This document shows, piece after piece, positions 28,013-36,683 of a stretch of DNA of 64,000 bases. This stretch comes from Flavobacteriales bacterium UBA2669 (GTDB lineage: Bacteria > Bacteroidota > Bacteroidia > Flavobacteriales_E > Vicingaceae). The stretch's first letter is position 1; each line of letters begins with the position of its first letter. A program made the translations under genes and the position numbers. The notes beneath the pieces are model-generated. The model did not search any database. It was not told the DNA's origin and saw only the letters and a list, made by a program, of their open reading frames with translations. The DNA lies in NCBI GenBank assembly GCA_002359215.1, contig DEMN01000005.1, positions 81,959-145,958 on the forward strand, read 5' to 3'.

Positions 28013-29179
28013 TTGAATTTCGACAACATAAGAGCTTACAAAGATGACGAGTATCAATCTGTTATTAAAAAATTAATAGAGATTGATATTTTAATGGAAG
28101 CTATTCATTTCTACTTACCGGAAATGACTATAGAACAAATAAAAGAAAAACTGTTATCTTTTACTACTATACAAGATTTCCAAAGCGATATGGTTTGTTT
28201 GGTGATAGACAGAATTGTAAATCATTCTTCTGACGGAATTACCTTTAAAGGAATTGAAGAGCTTAATCCCAACATTTCTAACTTATTAATTTCTAACCAT
28301 AGAGATATTGTACTTGATTCTGCACTAATTAATTACGCCCTTAACTTTAAGAAAAAAAATACCAGCGAAATTGCTATAGGCAGCAACTTGCTTTCCCTTC
28401 CTTGGGTAAAAGATTTAGTAAGGTTAAATAAATCTTTTATTGTTAGAAGAAATGTTCCTAAACAAGAAGTAATTGAAGCCTCTAAGACGTTGTCGGCTTA
28501 TATTAACTACACCTTAAAAGAGAAAAAACAAGACATTTGGATTGCTCAAAGAGAAGGAAGAGCTAAAGATGGTTTTGACAAAACTACTCCCGGCTTACTA
28601 AAAATGTTTGGTATGTGCAGCGATGATGATTTGCTTACTCATCTTATTAGTTTAAACATTACTCCTGTAGCTATTTCTTACGAATACGATCCTTGCGATT
28701 ACCTAAAAATTCCGGAATTGCTTAAGAAATATAATGGAGAAGAATATATAAAAGCACCAAATGAAGATAATCAGCATATGGTTTTAGGGATGAAAGGCTA
28801 CAAGGGCAATATTCACATTCATTTTGGAGAACCTATAAATAATGATATTCTTAAGTTTAAAGAGATAAAAAACAAAAACGAATTGCTAAAATTAATTGCC
28901 GAAGTAATTGATGAAAAAATTTACCAGTATTACCATCTTTTTCCTACCAATTATATTGCCTACGACTTGTTAAATAACAAAAATGAGTTTGAAAACAACT
29001 ATACTAAAGCCGACAAAGAAAAATTTGAAGCTTACATAAAAAAACGATTAGAAAATTTTAAAGAAAATGAGTTGACAAAAGAAATTTTCCTAAAAATGTA
29101 TGCTAATCCGGTAATGAACAAACTAAGGGTTCAAAATTTGAAATTTGAGACTCAAAATTCAAATAATAGTAAAATATAA
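28013..29179 (+). CDS. Glycerol-phosphate acyltransferase-like protein (PlsC/PlsB superfamily)
   Basis: The 388-residue protein begins at a TTG, placed well after an exact -7 promoter element. Its core is an acyltransferase domain: LLISNHRDIVLDSALIN carries the catalytic His-Asp pair, followed by SLPWVKDLVRLNKSFIVRR and the phosphate-binding-like QREGRAKDGFDKTTPG, then a block IKAPNEDNQHMVLGMKGYKGN, and a helical tail. These enzymes acylate the glycerol backbone during phospholipid synthesis. The classical motif is H-x4-D; here His and the second Asp are separated by five residues. There is no membrane helix. It is 18 bases upstream of a hydroxyacyl-CoA dehydrogenase gene, so a lipid role is consistent. 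Confidence 0.8.
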   Translation: MNFDNIRAYKDDEYQSVIKKLIEIDILMEAIHFYLPEMTIEQIKEKLLSFTTIQDFQSDMVCLVIDRIVNHSSDGITFKGIEELNPNISNLLISNHRDIVLDSALINYALNFKKKNTSEIAIGSNLLSLPWVKDLVRLNKSFIVRRNVPKQEVIEASKTLSAYINYTLKEKKQDIWIAQREGRAKDGFDKTTPGLLKMFGMCSDDDLLTHLISLNITPVAISYEYDPCDYLKIPELLKKYNGEEYIKAPNEDNQHMVLGMKGYKGNIHIHFGEPINNDILKFKEIKNKNELLKLIAEVIDEKIYQYYHLFPTNYIAYDLLNNKNEFENNYTKADKEKFEAYIKKRLENFKENELTKEIFLKMYANPVMNKLRVQNLKFETQNSNNSKI

Positions 29180-29197
29180 ATTTTTAAAATATACACT

Positions 29198-30085
29198 ATG
29201 AAAAACATTGCAGTAATAGGAGCAGGAACAATGGGAAACGGAATTGCCCACACTTTTGCTCAATCAGGATTTAATGTAAACTTAATTGATATTTCACAAG
29301 CTTCTCTAGATAGGGCTATCGCAACTATTTCTAAAAATTTAGATAGAATGGTGGCAAAAGAAAAAATTACTGAAAGCGATAAAAATACCACCCTTGGTAA
29401 TATTACCACATTTACAGATATGGACAAAGGTGTTGCTAATGTTGATTTAGTAGTTGAAGCAGCTACAGAAAATGTAGATTTAAAATTGAATATTTTTAAA
29501 TCGTTGGATGCCGCCACTAAGCCAGAAGTTATTTTAGCATCCAACACTTCATCCATTTCTATTACTAAAATTGCTGCGGCAACTTCTCGTCCGGATAAAG
29601 TAATTGGCATGCACTTTATGAATCCTGTTCCAATTATGAAATTAGTAGAAATTATCAGAGGTTATTCTACTTCTAATGAAGTAACTAACAACATTATGGA
29701 GCTTTCTAAAAAATTAGGAAAAGTGCCTGTAGAAGTTAATGATTACCCGGGTTTTGTGGCAAACAGAATTTTAATGCCAATGATTAATGAAGCCATCATT
29801 ACCTTGCATGAAGGTGTTGCCGGAGTAGAAGAAATTGATACCGTGATGAAATTAGGTATGGCGCATCCTATGGGACCACTTCAGTTGGCAGATTTTATTG
29901 GTTTAGATGTTTGTTTATCTATCCTAAATGTACTTTATGAAGGCTTTGGAAATCCAAAATATGCTCCTTGTCCATTATTAGTAAACATGGTTACAGCCGG
30001 AAAATTAGGTATAAAATCTGGCGAAGGATTCTATTCTTGGACGCACGGAACAAAAGATTTAATTGTGTCTCCACAATTTAAATAA
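29198..30085 (+). CDS. hbd: 3-hydroxybutyryl-CoA dehydrogenase
   Basis: The 295-residue protein starts with the NAD-binding fold (NIAVIGAGTMGNGIAHTFAQ, closing with NLIDIS) and continues with VVEAATENVDLK, ASNTSSISIT, the catalytic His in GMHFMNPVPIMKLVEI and the C-terminal helical domain (DYPGFVANRILMPMINEAI, HPMGPLQLADFIGLD). It oxidises 3-hydroxyacyl-CoA (probably hydroxybutyryl-CoA) with NAD. It is a single-domain protein without the hydratase part of FadB, so it may serve fatty-acid breakdown or short-chain CoA metabolism. It follows the acyltransferase by 18 bases. Confidence 0.92.
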   Translation: MKNIAVIGAGTMGNGIAHTFAQSGFNVNLIDISQASLDRAIATISKNLDRMVAKEKITESDKNTTLGNITTFTDMDKGVANVDLVVEAATENVDLKLNIFKSLDAATKPEVILASNTSSISITKIAAATSRPDKVIGMHFMNPVPIMKLVEIIRGYSTSNEVTNNIMELSKKLGKVPVEVNDYPGFVANRILMPMINEAIITLHEGVAGVEEIDTVMKLGMAHPMGPLQLADFIGLDVCLSILNVLYEGFGNPKYAPCPLLVNMVTAGKLGIKSGEGFYSWTHGTKDLIVSPQFK

Positions 30086-30147
30086 TTGATATTATAAATA
30101 AATGATTGGAAATTTGGAATTAACTTTCTAAATTTCCATTCTTTTTA

Positions 30148-31647
30148 ATGTCTTGGCAACAAAAACTGCCTAAAATGAAAAAGTCGCACAAATTCATATT
30201 GTTTTCGTTTATCGGTCCGCTGGTAATGACTTTTTTTATTGCTGTTTTTGTATTAGTAATGCAATTTATTTGGCTCTACATTGATGAAATGTTGGGCAAA
30301 GGTTTAGAGTGGTATGTGCTTGCCGAACTATTTTTTTACGCTACCGCCAATGTTGTTCCTATGGCAATGCCACTAGCAATTTTGCTTGCCTCCATTATGA
30401 CTTTTGGGAATTTGGGCGAACATTTTGAATTAGTAGCGTTTAAATCTGCAGGAATATCTCTCCAAAAAGTAATGAAACCACTTATTGTTTTTGTGTTTTT
30501 TATTAGCATTGGAGCTTTTTATTTTGCTAATAATGTTATTCCCGTTGCCAACCTAAAATTTTATTCCTTGTTGCATGATATTAGAAGTCAGAAGCCAGCA
30601 ATTAATATTCAACCCAATGTTTTTTATAATGAAATTGACGGATATACCATTAGGGTAAAAGATAAAATTCCTTTAGAAGATGGTAGAGAAATGCTTAAAG
30701 ATGTAATGATTTATAACCATGCCAACAATAATGGCAACCGTCAAGTTACTGTTGCCGATTCAGGTATTATGAACCTATCAAAAGATAAAGCATATTTTAC
30801 TATTAAACTTTATCATGGTGTAGATTATCAGGAAAAACAAGAAGACAGAAGTAACAATAGAAATTTTCCTTTAACTAGATTTTATTTTGAAGAAAATGAA
30901 TTTCAGTTTGATATAAGTGGTTTTCAGTTTAAACGTAGTGATGAAGAAGCTTTTAAACATGATTATCGTTTGCTCAACCTCAAACAATTAATGTATAGAA
31001 CAGACTCACTGCATAAGTTTACACGAGAAGAAGCCGATTTTTTAAATCAAAATGTGCATTATGCCTATTTATTTAATGATAGCGTTATCGACAAAAAAAA
31101 TGATGCTTTTCTAACACCTATTCAAAACATAAAAAATCACGATTCTATTCCTCATAAAGAAGTTAACCTAAAAGAATTTAACAAACAACAAATTAGTCAG
31201 GTTTTTGGTATTGCTATAAATAATGCTCGTACACAAAAAGGTAGAGCAGCAGCAGCTAAAATAGAAATGAACGTATTAAAAGAAACACTTGCTAGGGTTA
31301 AAATTGAATGGCACAGAAAATTTACTTTTTCTATAGCTTGTTTAATTATGTTTTTTATAGGAGCTCCATTGGGTGCCATTGTTAGAAAAGGAGGACTAGG
31401 AATGCCCGTGGTAATTTCCATCATTTTCTTTTTAATTTACTATATCATCTCTATTACTGGAGAAAAAATGGCGAAAGAACTAATTATTTCGCCTTGGTTT
31501 GGCATGTGGATTTCAACATTTGTATTGTTTCCATTAGGTTATTTCTTTACTTACAAAGCCACCACAGATTCTGCTTTGTTTAATATTGATGCTTATAGAG
31601 GGTTTATGAAAAATATCTTTAAACGAAAGAAAAAAGAGTTTAGTTAA
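30148..31647 (+). CDS. LptF/LptG-type permease (YjgP/YjgQ family)
   Basis: The 499-residue protein has the LptF/LptG plan: an N-terminal cytoplasmic/helix start (KKSHKFILFSFIGPLVMTFF), three early membrane helices, a large periplasmic beta-rich domain (~120-380) and three C-terminal helices. The FGNLGEHFELVAFKSAGIS segment is the coupling helix that contacts the LptB ATPase, and GAPLGAIVRKGGLGMPV is conserved near the C-terminus. Together with LptB it would extract LPS from the inner membrane. An ATG at 30175 could also be the start. It opens a plus-strand operon of envelope genes reaching 36499; its stop shares a base with the next start. Confidence 0.9.
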   Translation: MSWQQKLPKMKKSHKFILFSFIGPLVMTFFIAVFVLVMQFIWLYIDEMLGKGLEWYVLAELFFYATANVVPMAMPLAILLASIMTFGNLGEHFELVAFKSAGISLQKVMKPLIVFVFFISIGAFYFANNVIPVANLKFYSLLHDIRSQKPAINIQPNVFYNEIDGYTIRVKDKIPLEDGREMLKDVMIYNHANNNGNRQVTVADSGIMNLSKDKAYFTIKLYHGVDYQEKQEDRSNNRNFPLTRFYFEENEFQFDISGFQFKRSDEEAFKHDYRLLNLKQLMYRTDSLHKFTREEADFLNQNVHYAYLFNDSVIDKKNDAFLTPIQNIKNHDSIPHKEVNLKEFNKQQISQVFGIAINNARTQKGRAAAAKIEMNVLKETLARVKIEWHRKFTFSIACLIMFFIGAPLGAIVRKGGLGMPVVISIIFFLIYYIISITGEKMAKELIISPWFGMWISTFVLFPLGYFFTYKATTDSALFNIDAYRGFMKNIFKRKKKEFS

Positions 31648-32336
31648 TGAGGTATCTATTTTTCATATTATTGCTAAACTTCACTTTTATCACAAAAGGA
31701 CAAGAGGTTATTGATTCTTCGGAAACGGTAATGTTGGAGGTGCAAATATTTAATGAAGCAACTTTAAATCCTTTAAATGAGGCTGAAATATCAATAATTG
31801 GAACTGATGGAAGTAAAAGAATTTTTTTTACTGATAGCATTGGCATTGCTTATACACCTCTAAATACTCAAGTAACTTATTCTTATACTATAAACAAAAA
31901 AGATTTCTCAAATAAAACTGATACAATTTCAATTATTGGCAATGGTATCCGAAACAGTTACCTTAGAAAATATTATCTCACTGAAGCATTTATTTGTTTT
32001 ATTGAACTACCGAAGTTACTTTTTCATAATAATACAACAAATTTGATAGCACTACCAAATGAAAATGACTCATTTTCTCTCATGGTTAGCATAATGAATG
32101 AAAACCCAACTTTAGTTGTTGAATGTATAGCATATCAATCAAAAAAAGAATTAGCTAACCTATCAAAAAAAAGAGCAGAAAAAATAATAAACGAATTAGT
32201 TGCCCAAGGAATAGAAAAAGACAGGTTGGTTTTTAAAGATGGCGGTATTGGAGAAAATGAAAAAGAAGAAGACAACAGATATGTTATTTTTAGAATTATC
32301 AAAACAGACTATGTTTCAAAAGAAGAAAATAAATGA
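31647..32336 (+). CDS. Secreted protein with degenerate OmpA-like C-terminal domain
   Basis: The 229-residue protein has a signal peptide (MRYLFFILLLNFTFITKGQ), a beta-rich carboxypeptidase-regulatory-like domain (~25-110; LEVQIFNEATLNPLNEAEISII) and a C-terminal part resembling an OmpA peptidoglycan-binding domain (LMVSIMNENPTLVVECIAYQSKKELANLSKKRAEKIINELVAQGIEKDRL). In classic OmpA domains this region reads GHTD followed by N..LS..RA; here the key aspartate is lost while LS..RA is kept, so peptidoglycan binding is doubtful. It overlaps the neighbours at both ends, pointing to translational coupling in the operon. Confidence 0.72.
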   Translation: MRYLFFILLLNFTFITKGQEVIDSSETVMLEVQIFNEATLNPLNEAEISIIGTDGSKRIFFTDSIGIAYTPLNTQVTYSYTINKKDFSNKTDTISIIGNGIRNSYLRKYYLTEAFICFIELPKLLFHNNTTNLIALPNENDSFSLMVSIMNENPTLVVECIAYQSKKELANLSKKRAEKIINELVAQGIEKDRLVFKDGGIGENEKEEDNRYVIFRIIKTDYVSKEENK

Positions 32337-33526
32337 AAATCCTTCAAATATGTCATAAACCTCCACTCCCTGCTCTTGATGGCGGATGCAAGGCTATGCA
32401 TGCTTTAACAGAAGGGTTTTTAGCTAACAATATTTCCGTTAAAATCTTAACCATTGCCACACAAAAACACCCTTATCAACCCGAACTTTTTCCAACAGCT
32501 TATCTAGAGCAAACCAACATAGAACACGCTTTTATAGATACTGCTATTAAGAAAAAATCAGCTTTAGCTAATCTGTTCAGTAACAAATCCTACAATATCA
32601 GTCGTTTTTACAATAAAAATTTTGAAGAGTTGATAACTGCAACACTTCAAAAAGAAAAATTTGATATCATTTTATTAGAAAGCCTTTATACCACACCTTA
32701 TATTGCTGCTATTCGCAAAAGTAGCAATACCAAAATTATTTATCGTTCGCACAATATTGAGTTTGAAATTTGGCAGCGAACAGGCAATCAGGAAAACAAT
32801 GCCATCAAAAAAAAGTACTTGCATTTTTTAGCCAAACGCCTCAAAAAATACGAACAATCCATTCTCAATTTAGTAGATGGAATTGCCGCCATTACTAAGA
32901 AAGATGAAGAGCAATTAATAGCATTAGGTTGCAAAAAAGCAATAACAACTATACCTTTTGGCATCAATCTTCATGATTATCAGCTAAAAGAAATTCTACA
33001 AGAAAAAAAACTTTTTCATATTGGAAGTATGGATTGGATGCCTAATCAAGAAGCCATAAAATGGTTTTTGAATGAAGTTTGGTCGGCAATTATTGCCAAA
33101 GAACCAACCGCTACATTTCATATTGCTGGGAAAAACATGTCCGAAGATATTATCAACTTAGCCGCATCAACAAAAGGAGTTGTTAATGAAGGGGAAGTGG
33201 AGAATGCCAATGATTTTATCAATAAAAATAACATTATGGTTGTTCCTTTGTTTTCTGGAAGCGGTATGCGAATAAAAATTATTGAAGCAATGGCAATGGG
33301 GAAATTGGTGATTGGAACATCCGTTGCATTTGAAGGAATTGCTGTGCAGCATAATAAAAATGGCATTATTTCTAATACTGCCAACGAATTTAAAGAAGCC
33401 ATTTTAATGTGTTTACAACACCCTGAAGTTGTCACTAGCATCGGACAAAAAGCAAGAAAAACGATTGAAGAACAGTATAATAATACCGTTATTGTAAAGC
33501 AATTAATTAATTTTATAGCCGAATAA
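32333..33526 (+). CDS. Glycosyltransferase, GT4-like
   Basis: The 397-residue protein has a GT-B fold: an N-terminal Rossmann part (KILQICHKPPLPALDGGCKAMHALTEGF) and a C-terminal sugar-nucleotide domain with LFHIGSMDWMPNQEAIKWFL and the signature VPLFSGSGMRIKIIEAMAMGKLVIGT, where the E-x7-E-type pattern of GT4 lies. It has no signal peptide and should act at the inner face of the cytoplasmic membrane on LPS or another glycan. Its start overlaps the previous stop as ATGA and its stop shares a base with the next start, so it is translationally coupled with a second glycosyltransferase. Confidence 0.88.
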   Translation: MKILQICHKPPLPALDGGCKAMHALTEGFLANNISVKILTIATQKHPYQPELFPTAYLEQTNIEHAFIDTAIKKKSALANLFSNKSYNISRFYNKNFEELITATLQKEKFDIILLESLYTTPYIAAIRKSSNTKIIYRSHNIEFEIWQRTGNQENNAIKKKYLHFLAKRLKKYEQSILNLVDGIAAITKKDEEQLIALGCKKAITTIPFGINLHDYQLKEILQEKKLFHIGSMDWMPNQEAIKWFLNEVWSAIIAKEPTATFHIAGKNMSEDIINLAASTKGVVNEGEVENANDFINKNNIMVVPLFSGSGMRIKIIEAMAMGKLVIGTSVAFEGIAVQHNKNGIISNTANEFKEAILMCLQHPEVVTSIGQKARKTIEEQYNNTVIVKQLINFIAE

Positions 33527-34704
33527 TGAAACTATTTGTACTACTTTCTCGCTTTCCATATCCTCTAGAAAAAGGAGATAAGCTGCGTGCTTTTCATCAA
33601 ATAAAAGAATTATCCAAACACCACGAAATAACTTTATGTGCTTTATCCGATCAAAAAGTGGAGCAAGCATCTATAGATAAATTACAGGAATATTGTAAGT
33701 CAATTCATGTCATCAGACTTCCTAAATGGAAGATTTATTGGAACTTATTTTGGCAATTGTTATTTACCGACAAATCCTTACAAGTAGTTTATTTTTACAA
33801 CAAATCGGCTCAAAAAAAGATACTAAAACTTATTCAGGAACATCAGCCAGACCATATTTATTGTCAGTTAATTCGAGTTGCCGAATACATTAAAAATATT
33901 CCCATTCCAAAAACGTTAGATTATATGGATGCCTTGGCTCGTGGAATGGAAAGAAGAATAGCACAATCACCTTTTTACATTAAATGGTTTTTAACTACCG
34001 AAACTATTAGATTAAAACGTTACGAGCACCAAATTTTTGACGCTTTTGACAATCTTACAATAATTTCTGAACAAGATAAAAACTTAATTGTACACATAAA
34101 AAACGATACCATTCAAATAATTCCTAATGGTGTAGATTATGAAATGTTTAAGTTTCAAGAAAATTCCGAAAAAAAATACGACCTCATATTTACAGGAAAC
34201 ATGGCGTATCCACCCAATATTGATAGCGTAATTTATTTGGTAAATGAAGTCATGCCATTAGTTTGGAAAAAATATCCTGATGTAAAATTAGTAATTGCCG
34301 GTGCTGAACCCGATAAAAAGGTATTACAATTAGCTTCTAAAAATGTTGAAATAACAGGTTGGGTAAAAGATATTACCACTTATTATACAGCAGCTAAAAT
34401 ATTTATAGCTCCAATGCAAATTGGTACAGGCTTACAAAATAAATTATTAGAAGCTATGGCTATGAAACTGCCTTGTGTAACTTCTCAACTGGCGAATAAT
34501 GCTTTAGGGGCTGAACATCAAAACTCCATATTAATTGGCAATCAGCCTGAAGAATATTACGAACATATTATATCTTTGTTGGAAAATAAAACTTTATATA
34601 ATAACATTGCAACATCAGGATATGATTTTGTGAAAAAGAATTACACTTGGGAAGGTACAACTCAAAAACTGAATGAATTGATTATAAATACTAAAAAACA
34701 ATGA
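33526..34704 (+). CDS. Glycosyltransferase, GT4-like (second of a pair)
   Basis: The 392-residue protein begins FVLLSRFPYPLEKGDKLRAFHQI, like sugar transferases of the PEP-CTERM/exosortase-associated (Stp1-like) type, and has a C-terminal GT4 domain (IIPNGVDYEMF, LIFTGNMAYPPN, then APMQIGTGLQNKLLEAMAMKLPCVTS). The N-terminal half lacks membrane helices. It is coupled to the gene before (shared base TAATG) and to dapD after (ATGA overlap). The donor and acceptor sugars cannot be deduced. The pair of related enzymes suggests successive sugars on one glycan. Confidence 0.87.
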   Translation: MKLFVLLSRFPYPLEKGDKLRAFHQIKELSKHHEITLCALSDQKVEQASIDKLQEYCKSIHVIRLPKWKIYWNLFWQLLFTDKSLQVVYFYNKSAQKKILKLIQEHQPDHIYCQLIRVAEYIKNIPIPKTLDYMDALARGMERRIAQSPFYIKWFLTTETIRLKRYEHQIFDAFDNLTIISEQDKNLIVHIKNDTIQIIPNGVDYEMFKFQENSEKKYDLIFTGNMAYPPNIDSVIYLVNEVMPLVWKKYPDVKLVIAGAEPDKKVLQLASKNVEITGWVKDITTYYTAAKIFIAPMQIGTGLQNKLLEAMAMKLPCVTSQLANNALGAEHQNSILIGNQPEEYYEHIISLLENKTLYNNIATSGYDFVKKNYTWEGTTQKLNELIINTKKQ

Positions 34705-35516
34705 AAGAATTACAACAACAAATAGAAGCGGCTTGGGAAAATAGAGATTTATTGAAAGATGAAGTTACCAAAAATGCTATCCGACAAGTAATTGAACATT
34801 TGGATAAAGGAACATTAAGAGTTGCCGAACCAAAAGGTAGTGATTGGCAAGTAAATGAATGGGTTAAGAAAGCAGTAGTACTTTATTTTCCTATCCAACA
34901 AATGAAAACCATTGAAGTTGGTCCATTTGAATTTCATGATAAAATGGAGTTGAAAAAGAACTATGAAGCGTTGGGAGTTCGTGTAGTTCCTCATGCTGTT
35001 GCTCGTTATGGAGCTTTTTTAGCCAAAGGCGTAATTATGATGCCCTCTTATGTAAATATTGGTGCTTTTGTGGATAGCGGAACAATGGTGGACACATGGG
35101 CTACTGTTGGATCTTGTGCTCAAATTGGTAAAGATGTTCATTTAAGTGGTGGGGTTGGTATTGGCGGTGTTTTAGAACCTTTACAAGCTGCTCCGGTAGT
35201 AATAGAAAATGGTTGTTTTATAGGATCCAGATGTATAGTGGTAGAAGGTGTAAGAGTAAGAAAAGAAGCTGTTTTAGGGGCTAATGTGGTACTTACAAAA
35301 TCAACAAAAATTATTGATGTGAGTGGAGACACACCTATCGAATATAAAGGCGAAGTACCTGAAAGAGCCGTGGTAATTCCGGGTTCTTATACCAAAGAAT
35401 TTCCTGCGGGAAAATTTAATGTACCTTGTGCCTTAATTATAGGAAAAAGAAAAGCTAGTACTGATTTAAAAACATCTCTCAACAATGCCTTAAGAGAATA
35501 TGATGTAGCAGTTTAA
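34701..35516 (+). CDS. dapD: 2,3,4,5-tetrahydropyridine-2,6-dicarboxylate N-succinyltransferase
   Basis: DapD makes N-succinyl-2-amino-6-oxopimelate on the way to diaminopimelate and lysine. The 271-residue protein has the expected N-terminal helical part (ELQQQIEAAWENRDLLK) and left-handed beta helix with hexapeptide repeats (~95-235), including MMPSYVNIGAFVDSGTMVDT, ATVGSCAQIGKDVHLSGG and IGSRCIVVEGVRV. Its position inside a run of glycosyltransferase genes is unusual for a biosynthetic enzyme, and the four-base overlap with the upstream gene suggests coupling; diaminopimelate supply for the cell wall may be the common theme. Identity is sure. Confidence 0.95.
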   Translation: MKELQQQIEAAWENRDLLKDEVTKNAIRQVIEHLDKGTLRVAEPKGSDWQVNEWVKKAVVLYFPIQQMKTIEVGPFEFHDKMELKKNYEALGVRVVPHAVARYGAFLAKGVIMMPSYVNIGAFVDSGTMVDTWATVGSCAQIGKDVHLSGGVGIGGVLEPLQAAPVVIENGCFIGSRCIVVEGVRVRKEAVLGANVVLTKSTKIIDVSGDTPIEYKGEVPERAVVIPGSYTKEFPAGKFNVPCALIIGKRKASTDLKTSLNNALREYDVAV

Positions 35517-35527
35517 GTATTGATATT

Positions 35528-36499
35528 TTGAAAAAGTTTTTAATCATACAAACCGCCTATATTGGAGATGTTATTCTAGCTACTTCCATAGTGGAAAAAT
35601 TACACAAAGCTTTGCCTGATAGTCAAATAGACTTTTTATTGCGTAAAGGCAATGAAAGTTTGCTCGAAAATCATCCTATCATAAACGAAATAATTATTTG
35701 GAACAAACACAATAAAAAATACGATAGCCTGAAAAGAATAACCAAACAGGTTCATCAACACAAATACGATGTGGTTATTAATTTGCAACGATTTGCTTCA
35801 AGTGGATTAATTACTGCTTTTTCGGGAGCTAAGCTTAAAATTGGGTTTGCTAAAAATCCCTTGTCTTTTTCTTTTAATCAAAAGTTTCCACATAAAATTG
35901 GTGATGGCACGCATGAAATTGAGCGTAATCATCAATTGATAAAAGCTTTTACAGATAATACTCCCGCCATGCCTAAGCTTTATCCAAGCAACAACGATTA
36001 TTTGACGGTAGAGACTTATAAAAAAGAAAAGTATGTTTGTATGGCACCAACTTCCGTTTGGTTTACAAAACAATTACCAAAGGAAAAATGGGCTGAATTA
36101 ATCAATAGCATATCTGATAACTACCAAATTTATTTATTGGGAAGTCCTGCTGATGCTGCAGCTTGCGATGAAATAAAAACATTGGGTAAAAATAATAAAG
36201 TAGTGAATTTAGCAGGAAAACTTTCCTTACTAGAATCAGCAGCACTGATGCAAACAGCACAAATGAATTATGTAAATGATTCTGCTCCATTGCATATCGC
36301 TTCAGCTATGAATGCTTCTACTACTGCTTTTTTCTGTTCTACTATTCCTGCATTTGGATTTGGTCCTTTAGCTAAAAATGCTAAAACCATTGAAGTAACA
36401 GAAAAACTTAATTGCCGTCCTTGTGGCTTGCATGGGAAAATTGAATGTCCCGAAGGACATTTTAAATGTGGCCATGATATAACAATAAAAAAGCCCTGA
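35528..36499 (+). CDS. Glycosyltransferase family 9, heptosyltransferase-like
   Basis: The protein (323 aa, TTG start) opens KKFLIIQTAYIGDVILATSIVEKL, the typical start of GT9 heptosyltransferases (lipopolysaccharide core enzymes), and keeps DVVINLQRFASS, APTSVWFTKQLPKEKW, VNLAGKLSLLESAALM and NDSAPLHIASAMN. The C-terminus has a Cys/His-rich segment (CRPCGLHGKIECPEGHFKCG) seen in many members. It acts at the inner membrane on a lipid-linked core. The final codons run into the terminator of the opposite-strand tRNA-Arg. It is the last gene of the operon that starts at 30148. Confidence 0.9.
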   Translation: MKKFLIIQTAYIGDVILATSIVEKLHKALPDSQIDFLLRKGNESLLENHPIINEIIIWNKHNKKYDSLKRITKQVHQHKYDVVINLQRFASSGLITAFSGAKLKIGFAKNPLSFSFNQKFPHKIGDGTHEIERNHQLIKAFTDNTPAMPKLYPSNNDYLTVETYKKEKYVCMAPTSVWFTKQLPKEKWAELINSISDNYQIYLLGSPADAAACDEIKTLGKNNKVVNLAGKLSLLESAALMQTAQMNYVNDSAPLHIASAMNASTTAFFCSTIPAFGFGPLAKNAKTIEVTEKLNCRPCGLHGKIECPEGHFKCGHDITIKKP

Positions 36500-36515
36500 A
36501 AATTTCAGAGCTTTT
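36489..36515 (-). terminator. Terminator of tRNA-Arg, overlapping the 3' end of the GT9 gene
   Basis: AAAAGC-C-CTGAAA pairs with TTTCAG-A-GCTTTT with one mismatch. On the minus strand it is followed by a U-run right after tRNA-Arg. The first bases of the stem are the last codons of the glycosyltransferase gene. Confidence 0.7.
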
Positions 36516-36517
36516 AG

Positions 36518-36591
36518 TGACCTCGACAGGATTCAAACCTGTAACCTTCTGAGCCGTAATCAGATGCGCTATTCAGTTGCGCCACGAGGCC
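36518..36591 (-). tRNA. tRNA-Arg (anticodon ACG)
   Basis: The minus strand gives a cloverleaf with acceptor GGCCTCG/CGAGGTC (one G-U), an anticodon stem TCTGA/TCAGA with loop TTACGGC (anticodon ACG, arginine CGN; A34 normally becomes inosine), and a T-arm with GGTTTGAATCC. The discriminator is A and CCA is not encoded. Confidence 0.94.
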
Positions 36592-36683
36592 TAATAGACT
36601 GCAAATATAGAAAAAATGGCTGTATTTTCTCTAATTTTAATTATTTTTAGATTTTAAATAACCCCTTAAAAAAATAGTTCAAG

